Below are positions 1-6,791 of a stretch of 16,747 nucleotides of DNA, one piece after another. The stretch is from contig JNEM01007995.1 in assembly GCA_000697335.1 (NCBI GenBank), forward strand, positions 1 to 16,747, given 5' to 3'. The number at the start of each line of letters is the position of its first letter. The first letter of the stretch is position 1. Source of the stretch: Conidiobolus incongruus B7586. Taxonomy: Eukaryota > Entomophthoromycota > Entomophthoromycetes > Entomophthorales > Conidiobolaceae. The translations under genes and the position numbers were made by a program. The notes beneath the pieces were generated by a model. The model did no database searches and had not been told where the DNA came from. It saw only the letters and a list, made by a program, of their open reading frames with translations.

Positions 1-4
1 TAGC

Positions 5-241
5 ATGTCAAATCCTCACACTGCCACTACTACTGCTGATTTAGTCGCCCTCTTTAATGCCCCATTCAACAGTAATCATGGTCGGATCGCCAGGGAACTG
101 ATCATCGGCAGTCTACCTCAGTTTGTAGGCACAATGCTTCACAATCTGGCTTACACAATGGCTATGTCAGTATCCTCGATGACGCTCAAGGAGCTAATAA
201 CCGTGACAAGATTACTTATCAACTATAATTTAGTATCTTAG
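5..241 (+). CDS. Unrecognised coding end, possibly the 3' part of a gene cut by the window edge
   Basis: An open frame of 78 codons runs to a TAG at 239-241. Its base composition is clearly richer in G+C than the A/T-rich DNA that follows, which supports real coding sequence. The ATG at 5 could be a true start, but the frame is open to the left edge and an AG lies at 2-3, so this may equally be the last exon of a longer gene. The peptide starts with a Ser/Thr/Ala-rich stretch (residues 2-13) and continues as an amphipathic, partly hydrophobic segment (IIGSLPQFVGTMLHNLAY, about residues 33-50). I recognise no family and see no clear membrane span or catalytic motif. It is on the same strand as the Hsp20 genes but shares no similarity with them. 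Confidence 0.45.
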   Translation: MSNPHTATTTADLVALFNAPFNSNHGRIARELIIGSLPQFVGTMLHNLAYTMAMSVSSMTLKELITVTRLLINYNLVS

Positions 242-504
242 TTTTTCTCTCATTATATTATTTCATATTTTCAAAATTTAATTGATCAATTACTAATTCA
301 TATTTATAATAGGTATATCCATAATATACAAGCTATAATGAATATCATACTACATATTGATTCATTTCTACATTTAAGTAATGTATTCAATAAATTTTAT
401 TTTTCTACTCTTGCTAAAAATTATATTCTGTAGATAATCATTTAATCAACCCAATCGGAATTGTACAGTTTTTATAACATGACATTTGGTAACAACTGCG
501 TAAT
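242..504. other. A/T-rich intergenic spacer
   Basis: This spacer lies between the edge gene and the promoter of the first Hsp20 gene. No coding frame is visible. It contains a 14-mer (ACAGTTTTTATAAC, 465-478) that recurs at 4236-4249 upstream of Hsp20 copy 4. Confidence 0.6.
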
Positions 505-584
505 TTCAGAAATGTTTAGAGACTTGGAAAACATTCGTAATTTGACGATATTAAAATTAGTTTATGGATTGTCAAATATAAATA
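505..584 (+). promoter_or_regulatory. Promoter of Hsp20 copy 1: decayed heat-shock element plus TATA box
   Basis: A TATAAATA box lies at 577-584, about 95-100 nt ahead of the ATG. At the place where copies 2-4 carry a perfect heat-shock element, this copy has imperfect five-base modules in phase: GAA at 509, GAG at 519, TTG at 524, AAA at 529 and TTC at 534, with the 514 module lost. The first module starts 68 nt before the TATA box, against 69 nt in the other copies. Heat-shock factor binds alternating GAA/TTC units, so binding is expected to be weaker here. The homology to the other promoters is an inference from spacing, because the bases between are poorly conserved. Confidence 0.5.
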
Positions 585-638
585 CTGTGACTGTGTTTAA
601 ATAGACAATTTTCAAACATATTAAACATATTAATCATA

Positions 639-658
639 TTAATTAATTAATTAATTAA
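639..658. repeat. TTAA microsatellite in the 5' leader of Hsp20 copy 1
   Basis: Five perfect TTAA units lie between the TATA box and the start codon of copy 1. The other three Hsp20 leaders lack this run. It accounts for part of the longer leader: about 102 nt from TATA box to ATG, against 76-90 nt in the others. Confidence 0.8.
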
Positions 659-678
659 TCAAGTATACTTAAAACATA

Positions 679-1191
679 ATGCTCTCTCGCCCTGCCATCC
701 AACAACCCATTTTCGATGTCTTACTCGATGTTTACTCTTTATCATCCAAACCTGATCATGGATTCAAAAAACCTTCTCATATTATCTCCAATACCGATAT
801 CCTCGAGTCGAATGATGCTTATAGAGTAAGAATTGGATTACCATGTATTGCCAAAGAGAATATCACGATAGATTTTGAAGAGGATACATTAACGGTTACT
901 ACTAAAGATCGAGAGCAACCAAAGAAACCTTCAGAGAAAATGGATGGAGAAGTCAGTGAAGAGCTCGAGTCTGTATCCCAGAGTGCTAATACTAAATCAA
1001 AGTATAGTACTACTAATGTCGACCAATTTAAAACCCATCTTAGACAAATTTCGACAAAGCTTTACAAGAAAGTGATCAAATTTGCTACACAAGTCGATTA
1101 TGAAAAAATCTTTGCTGACTGTAAAGATGGCTTGTTGACAGTCATACTACCAAAGTCTACCAAATCTCATAAATCAATATCAATTTCATAA
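679..1191 (+). CDS. Hsp20/alpha-crystallin small heat-shock protein, array copy 1
   Basis: The gene encodes 170 residues without introns. Small heat-shock proteins are ATP-independent chaperones that hold unfolding proteins in large oligomers in the cytosol. The alpha-crystallin domain starts near NTDILES (residues 38-44) and includes the first strands (AYRVRIGLP, then ENITIDFEEDTLTV). A long Lys/Glu-rich loop of about 40 residues contains EKMDGEVSEELES (86-98). The closing strands follow, with GLLTVILPK (151-159) and a C-terminal I-S-I anchor in the final SISIS. Compared with its neighbours it is the most divergent at the ends: the usual LPG reads LPC (54-56), the Pro after the conserved aromatic strand is Ala (KFATQ), and the N-terminus is MLSRPAIQQP rather than MLxYxNIQDP. 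The loop-coding tract is close to that of copy 4. AATAAA lies at 1219-1224. The start is the first ATG after the TATA-box leader. Confidence 0.93.
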   Translation: MLSRPAIQQPIFDVLLDVYSLSSKPDHGFKKPSHIISNTDILESNDAYRVRIGLPCIAKENITIDFEEDTLTVTTKDREQPKKPSEKMDGEVSEELESVSQSANTKSKYSTTNVDQFKTHLRQISTKLYKKVIKFATQVDYEKIFADCKDGLLTVILPKSTKSHKSISIS

Positions 1192-1786
1192 TTTTTGCTA
1201 AATATACTTTTACCGCCAAATAAAATAAATTATTTGAAATAAATTTTAATTTATTATTTTTAAATTATGATATAATAAGGAAAATATTAATTAAAATTTC
1301 TAGATTTATATCAATTATGTATATAAAATAATATAATTATGTTTTAAAATTTAATTGAAATTTTTAATATCATATTCAATGTTAATACATATTTTTACAA
1401 TATTGATTTAAATTTATATTAAATTATAATAATTCATTAATTAAAAAATAAATAATATTTTAGTAAATTATATAATCTTTAATTATGTTTATATTCATTA
1501 TTTTTTAAAATTTTAATAATATATTTAATGTTATATAAAATTATCAACATTATCAAATTTTTTATATTGAATTTTTAAATACCAAACCAGCATTGTTAAC
1601 CAATTATACAGGAAAATGATTTCTAATATAAATAACATAATCAAAGTAATAATAAATTGCTTTATTTAAATTTTATTTATAATATTTAGTATAATATTAT
1701 TCTATAATTGGTAATTTGAATAATATATTTTATTATTCAAATTTCTCAATATATTATCCTAAATTTGTAATTCAATTTTGGTTAAA
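1192..1786. other. A/T-rich spacer between Hsp20 copies 1 and 2
   Basis: This holds the 3' end of copy 1 (AATAAA at 1219-1224) and then very A/T-rich DNA with no coding frame or recognisable element before the copy 2 promoter. Confidence 0.7.
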
Positions 1787-1863
1787 GAATTTTCTAGAAA
1801 TTTGGATCAAATTCTGATTTTATCAAGATTTTGGATGAAAATTAGTAAATTATAATATAAATA
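1787..1863 (+). promoter_or_regulatory. Promoter of Hsp20 copy 2: perfect heat-shock element and TATA box
   Basis: GAATTTTCTAGAA at 1787-1799 is a perfect three-unit heat-shock element (GAA-nn-TTC-nn-GAA). A fourth, imperfect unit TTG lies in phase at 1802 and a further TTC in phase at 1812. A TATAAATA box begins at 1856, exactly 69 nt after the start of the element and 90 nt before the ATG. A block with ATCAAGATTTT between the two is shared with copy 3 (and, with one change, copy 4) without gaps. Heat-inducible transcription through HSF1-type factors is the expected regulation. Confidence 0.88.
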
Positions 1864-1945
1864 TCTGAATTCAGATTATAAAATAAATTAAGCAATTAAT
1901 AATAATAATATCAATCAATTTCAATAATTAAAATATTAAGTCAAA

Positions 1946-2464
1946 ATGCTCCACTACTCGAATATTATTCAAGATCCTTTAGTTGATGCGTTAGTCGATC
2001 TTTACACTTTACCATCCCATCACTACAATCATCAATCAAGAAGTGCTTCCTGTGCTACTCCCAATACTGATATCCTCGAATCCAATGCCGCATACAAAGT
2101 AAGAATCCAATTGCCCGGAATACCAAAAGAGAATATTTCTATTAATTTTGAAGAGAATACCTTAATCGTTTCAACCAACGAACAAAATGAAGGAAAGAAA
2201 TCTGAAGAAAAAATCGATGGAGAAGTTAGTGAAGAGCTCGAATCTACATCTCAAAATGGCAATAAGGATGTGAAGGAAACACAGACCAATGTTGGCGATT
2301 TTAGAGTTCACCTCAGACAAATTTCGACGAAGCCTTACAAGAGAGTAATTGAATTCCCCGCACAAGTGGATGTTGAAAGAATATCTGCTGACTATACCGA
2401 TGGCATATTAACAGTGATGTTACCTAAGTCTCCTAAGCATCAGAAATCAATTTCTATTTCTTAA
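1946..2464 (+). CDS. Hsp20/alpha-crystallin small heat-shock protein, array copy 2
   Basis: The gene encodes 172 residues, is intronless and ends in TAA. Its N-terminal arm is MLHYSNIIQDP. The alpha-crystallin domain starts near NTDILES (40-46) and carries AYKVRIQLPGIPKENI and a long charged loop with EKIDGEVSEELES (88-100), then KETQTNVGDF and HLRQISTKPYKRVIEFP. The closing strand is GILTVMLPK and the C-terminal anchor is I-S-I in SISIS. This is the only copy that keeps Arg (R133, in YKRVIEFP) at the position that aligns with Arg120 of human alphaB-crystallin; the other three have Lys. The loop sequence groups it with copy 3. The gene sits behind a strong heat-shock promoter and has AATAAA at 2493-2498. 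It probably acts as a cytosolic holdase chaperone. Confidence 0.95.
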   Translation: MLHYSNIIQDPLVDALVDLYTLPSHHYNHQSRSASCATPNTDILESNAAYKVRIQLPGIPKENISINFEENTLIVSTNEQNEGKKSEEKIDGEVSEELESTSQNGNKDVKETQTNVGDFRVHLRQISTKPYKRVIEFPAQVDVERISADYTDGILTVMLPKSPKHQKSISIS

Positions 2465-3006
2465 TTATATTTATTTAATCTGTATTTTTATTAATAAATA
2501 TTGTTTCAAAATATATTAATTTTATAAATAATAATTTGTTAAATTTGGATTTATCATATCAATAATAAATATTAGAATAATGTTGTTAATAAGTTATTTT
2601 TCAAAAATGGTAAAGTATATACTCAACTCGATGATTTCATAATTTATTTATATTTTATCTAATCGTAAACAAGTTAACTACTATAAAACATAATTATTTT
2701 GGCTTGATTTCTATATGTATTTATCATCATATAACTTTATTTATATGTATTGAAAATAGTAATATATAAAATATGCTCCAATTTATATATAATTAAGTAT
2801 ATATTTTAAATATTGGAAATAAAATAGTTGGAGATAAGTTGTAGTTGTATAGAGAAAAGGTCCTTATATAAACGAAATAAATTATATTTCAAAAGTTAAA
2901 AATTTTTGAAAGACATAATATGCTTAATGATGATATTTTGAAAATAAAATTTTTTGTTTCAAATCTTTTTCATACTTTCCAAATTAGTAATCTAATGTTT
3001 GATTGA
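2465..3006. other. A/T-rich spacer between Hsp20 copies 2 and 3
   Basis: It holds the 3' end of copy 2 (AATAAA at 2493-2498). The rest is A/T-rich, with no coding frame or structural element that I can support. Confidence 0.7.
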
Positions 3007-3083
3007 GAATTTTCTGGAAATTTGCATAAATTTCTAATTTTATCAAGATTTTAATTGAAAATTGATGGTATTGAATATAAATA
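3007..3083 (+). promoter_or_regulatory. Promoter of Hsp20 copy 3: perfect heat-shock element and TATA box
   Basis: GAATTTTCTGGAA at 3007-3019 is a perfect three-unit heat-shock element with an in-phase TTG at 3022 and TTC at 3032. TATAAATA lies at 3076-3083, again 69 nt from the start of the element and 80 nt ahead of the ATG. The intervening block aligns without gaps to copies 2 and 4. The leader after the TATA box (CCTGGATTGTG..., GAATAAAGCTA) is also shared with copy 4. Confidence 0.88.
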
Positions 3084-3155
3084 CCTGGATTGTGTTTGGA
3101 ATAAAGCTAGACAAATATTAATCAAGTAAGATAGTAAATACCGTTTCAACTCACG

Positions 3156-3701
3156 ATGCTATACTATAATATTCAAGATCCTTTCGCTCGTACCTTGGTC
3201 GATTTCTGCACTTTATCCTCTCAACCAAAACGTAAAATCAAACCTTCCTCTCAGCCCAAACGTAAATCCAGAAGAACTTCTTATATTACGCCCAACACTG
3301 ATATTTACGAATCCAAAGAAGCGTATAAAGTGAGATTCCAATTACCTGGGGTAGCAAAAGAAAATATTTCAATCAATTTTGAAGAGAATACATTAACCCT
3401 TTCTACCCAGGATCAAGGACAGGATCAACATAAGAAATCTGAAGAGAAAGTCGATGGTGAAGTCAGCGAAGAGCTTGAATCAACACCTCAAAGTGACAAT
3501 AAGGATGAAAAGGAAACACAGACCGATGCAAGCGATTTCACAGTTCACCTCAGGCAAATTTCTACCAAACCTTACCAGAAAGCAATTGAATTCCCCACCC
3601 AAGTTGACTGTGACAAGATCTCTGCAGATTATGCCAATGGACTATTAACTGTAACTTTACCAAAATGTCAGAAACCGCATAAAACCATTACTATTTCATA
3701 A
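3156..3701 (+). CDS. Hsp20/alpha-crystallin small heat-shock protein, array copy 3
   Basis: At 181 residues this is the longest copy. The N-terminal arm MLYYNIQDPF is followed by a basic Ser/Lys/Arg-rich stretch made by a tandem 30-nt duplication (3216-3245 and 3246-3275, SSQPKRK twice), which explains the extra length. The alpha-crystallin domain begins near NTDIYES (47-53), with AYKVRFQLPGVAKENI, the charged loop EKVDGEVSEELES (97-109), HLRQISTKPYQKAIEFP, the closing NGLLTVTLPK and a C-terminal I-T-I anchor. The alphaB-crystallin Arg120 position is Lys (K142). AATAAA lies at 3734-3739. A second open frame inside this gene (3454-3648) is a shadow. The predicted role is a heat-induced cytosolic holdase chaperone. 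Confidence 0.95.
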   Translation: MLYYNIQDPFARTLVDFCTLSSQPKRKIKPSSQPKRKSRRTSYITPNTDIYESKEAYKVRFQLPGVAKENISINFEENTLTLSTQDQGQDQHKKSEEKVDGEVSEELESTPQSDNKDEKETQTDASDFTVHLRQISTKPYQKAIEFPTQVDCDKISADYANGLLTVTLPKCQKPHKTITIS

Positions 3702-4380
3702 GAACGATAAGTTCAATTGTATTATTATTCCAAAATAAAATATATTATTTAACATATATTCGGTTAAATTATATTAAATGAATCAAAATAAATTTGAAAT
3801 TATTAATATAATTTTAATTTTAAAACAATTATAAAATTTATGGTTTATATAATTAAAAATTCATTAAAATTAATTATAATTAATTATAGTTTTAAATTTA
3901 ATAACAAGTATAGCATGAAATATTGAAATTCTATAAAAATATTGATTTTATACATGATAATAGTATCTTTATAATTATTGCCATTTAGCTAATAATTTTG
4001 TTTTTTCTTATATATAGATTCATTCGCCTTCAATTCTTCACTTATTTTAATATAATAAATGATTCCTACTTCACCAAGAATTTCAAAGTTTTAATGTGTC
4101 ATTAAAAAAAATGCTGATTTTAAATATAATAATTAATCAATGGTCAATTATTCAAAACTTTTAAATTATATTATAAACGTATTAAAATGATTAAAACAAT
4201 ATTCGTTCAAAATTTTAATAAGCCTATTGTATTCGACAGTTTTTATAACTTTTAAATCAAAATTTCATATTGAAATATCCTAATATCCTTTAATGTTATA
4301 TTTTAATATTAAACATAATATTAATTTGAAATTTCTCATCCAATTTTTAATTAAAAGTAGGTAACCAAATTAGGATTAAG
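3702..4380. other. A/T-rich spacer between Hsp20 copies 3 and 4
   Basis: It holds the 3' end of copy 3 (AATAAA at 3734-3739) and the 14-mer 4236-4249 shared with the region upstream of copy 1. No gene is seen. Confidence 0.7.
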
Positions 4381-4457
4381 GAATTTTCTAGAAATTTGGA
4401 TCAATTTCTAATTTTTTCAAGATTTTCATTGAAAACTGAAAATATATAATACAAATA
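4381..4457 (+). promoter_or_regulatory. Promoter of Hsp20 copy 4: perfect heat-shock element, altered TATA box
   Basis: GAATTTTCTAGAA at 4381-4393 is identical to the element of copy 2, with in-phase TTG at 4396 and TTC at 4406. At the conserved 69-nt distance the TATA box reads TACAAATA (4450-4457). An overlapping TATATAA at 4443-4449 might substitute for it. The ATG follows 76 nt after the TACAAATA start. Confidence 0.82.
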
Positions 4458-4525
4458 GCTGGGTTGCCTCTAGAATAAAGTTATACAAATATCAGTAAGT
4501 TAATTAAAGAATACTCCAAGTCACA

Positions 4526-5038
4526 ATGTTATATTATAATATTCAAGACCCTATCTTCCATACCTTGGTTGATTTATACTCTTCACCATCCCACCAATGC
4601 AATCGCAAATCCACAAAATCTTCCTATATTACTCCTAATATAGATATCTTAGGATCCAAAGATGTATATACAGTAAAGATTCAATTGCCTGGTGTACCCA
4701 AAGAGAATATCACGATAGATTTTGAAGAGGATACGTTAACGGTTACTACTAAAGAGCAAGAGCAGCCAAAGAAACCTTCAGAGAAAGTGGATGGAGAAGT
4801 CAGTGAAGAGCTCGAGTCTGTATCCCAGAGTGCTAATACCAAATCAAAGGATAATACTATTAACGTCGACGAATTTAAAACCCATCTTAGACAAATTTCG
4901 ACTAAACCATACAAAAAAGTGATCAAATTCCTCACAAAGATTGACCATGACAGGATCTCTGCAGATTATGCTGATGGACTATTAACTGTAACTCTACCAA
5001 AATCTCAAAAGCTTCATAAGTCTATCTCGATTATATAG
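4526..5038 (+). CDS. Hsp20/alpha-crystallin small heat-shock protein, array copy 4
   Basis: The gene encodes 170 residues, is intronless and ends in TAG. The N-terminal arm MLYYNIQDPI matches copy 3. The alpha-crystallin domain begins near NIDILGS, with VKIQLPGVPKENITIDFEED, and the loop EKVDGEVSEELES (86-98) followed by SVSQSANTKSKD matches copy 1 almost base for base. The last third (RISADYADGLLTVTLPK) is again like copy 3. The C-terminal anchor reads I-S-I-I. The Arg120-equivalent position is Lys (K131) and the usual FP is FL. The gene is therefore a mosaic of copy 3-like ends and a copy 1-like centre. AATAAA lies at 5067-5072. It is a predicted heat-induced cytosolic holdase chaperone. 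Confidence 0.95.
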   Translation: MLYYNIQDPIFHTLVDLYSSPSHQCNRKSTKSSYITPNIDILGSKDVYTVKIQLPGVPKENITIDFEEDTLTVTTKEQEQPKKPSEKVDGEVSEELESVSQSANTKSKDNTINVDEFKTHLRQISTKPYKKVIKFLTKIDHDRISADYADGLLTVTLPKSQKLHKSISII

Positions 5039-6791
5039 TCATATGACGCCCAATTGTATTTTTACTAATAAACAAAATCCATTATTTCAATTACATTTAT
5101 TCATGAATTTTCCTATTTGCTAAAATGTTTGTTATATTAGAATATTTTCATTAATCTATAAACAAAACTAAAAGTTATAGTATTTGTATACAAATACCAT
5201 TAATATGTCATGATTAATCTAGACGTTATGCTTAAATATTTTATATTCGTCTACGTGTGTTTTAGTTTGGGGAATAACATTTTATCTATTATAATTAATT
5301 AAAGTGCTAATTCAATATTTCATATCAAACTAACATAAATGTGACAATTCCAATGTAAATCGCGATTAATAGTATAAATAACCAGTACTCTACATTATTT
5401 CTATAATTGATTTAAGTTTTTGCTAATATTTTTTATATAATTAATTGATATAATACACTCAACAAAAAGCATTCTTTTTTAGGCTATTATTTTGAGTTTT
5501 TAAGTGATATATTTTTAAAACATTATATTAATATATTTCAATATAATCAATATTATAGACCAATAAAATTTGAATTTTATCTAATTAAATTAAAAAATTG
5601 ATTAACTTTTCTCCTTCAATGATATCAAATTGAATATTATTCTAATTAATCAAATAAATTAAAAATAGTTAAATTTGTCATTTAATGTTATATATTTGAT
5701 CTTAATTTAAACTTTTAAGATATATAATTGATGATATTTTACTATCTTGTATTTATTGACTTAATACTTCTTCACCATTGCAAAATTTAAATTCTATTTA
5801 GTTTGCTAAACTAATATAGATATTAATCGGAATTGGGTTAATATAATTTTTAAACACATTTAAAACAAACGAGATATTAACCATTGAATATTATTAATAG
5901 TAAATTCAATGGATGATGATTAGATATTTACTAATGCATATTGCAAATTTTTCAGATTCAGTTTTGATGAAATGATTGATTAGAAGAGTTGCCGATTCAG
6001 TTTGGTAAATACATTTGTGGTTTTAAGTTCCAAAAATTTTAATTATACTGGTTTTTGTATTTTATATCAAGTTTTAATAATTAGAAATTCATTTTGTTGA
6101 TGATCAAAAGAAAAGAGTAAATTAATAAATGTCAAAAGTTTTTAAATTATTGAAATAAAAATTATAAATTATGTTTGAAATATTTTAATTATGAAAAATT
6201 TATAACTTGAGCAACAATGAATTATGAATTGTATGAATTCTAATGAATGCAAAAATTTCAAAATTAAAATCTTTAATATTTATTTTGATATTAAATCATT
6301 ATATCAAATATTTAGAATTTATTAAAATATTAAATTTCTTTGAATAAACACAAATTCAGTTGAAATAAGAACAAATAAACCATTTATATAATTTTAGAAT
6401 ATTTATTTTCCAAATGGGAAAAAATGATGTTTATGAAATTCCTGGTCAAGATGACTAATTTAAGGTAATTAATATAAATATTGCCAACTCAGTTCAATAA
6501 TTCAAACTTTAAAATTTTCTAATAAAATTAATTCGAATTAAAAGGATGATTGGTCAATCTAAGTTAATTTATCCTATTCTCTACTAAATTTTAAAAAATT
6601 CAGTCAATCCCACAAATTGTAAAATTCAATTGATTAAGTAAATGAATTTTAAATCAATTACATTTAATAAATTCAATAACTATAACTTACAAATCAGTTA
6701 TAATTTATATTTTTTTTTAAAGTTTAATAAGCTTTAAATAATATATAAAATAATTTTTTAAATTCTTGTGTGTATATAATATAGTTAAATT
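5039..6791. other. Long A/T-rich spacer between the Hsp20 array and the synthetase gene
   Basis: This stretch of about 1.75 kb has no convincing coding frame on either strand. It includes the 3' end of Hsp20 copy 4 and the promoter of the lysyl-tRNA synthetase. The octamer ATTCAGTT occurs at 5956-5963, 5995-6002 and 6354-6361. TATAAATA strings at 5373-5380 and 6473-6480 look like Hsp20 TATA boxes, but no heat-shock element or gene accompanies them. Confidence 0.6.

Larger units (their letters stand above)
505..5072 (+). repeat. Tandem array of four Hsp20 transcription units
   Basis: Four head-to-tail units have ATG-to-ATG spacings of 1267, 1210 and 1370 nt. Each has a TATA-type box, an intronless reading frame and AATAAA 28-33 nt after the stop. 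Similarity is strong in the coding regions, strong in the promoters of copies 2-4, and lost in most spacer DNA. This points to old duplications with later selection or conversion, not to a recent amplification. Confidence 0.9.

Noticed and set aside
2171-4935. Antisense or out-of-frame open frames inside Hsp20 copies 2, 3 and 4
   Set aside because: They overlap the conserved charged loop and simply reflect the duplicated coding sequence in other frames.
5911-6010. Possible C/D box snoRNA (ATGATGA near 5913)
   Set aside because: No correctly placed D box or closing stem was found on the same strand.
5373-6480. Orphan Hsp20-like promoters (TATAAATA at 5373-5380 and 6473-6480)
   Set aside because: No heat-shock element lies at the conserved distance and no Hsp20 coding remnant follows. 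TATAAATA strings are expected by chance in such A/T-rich DNA.
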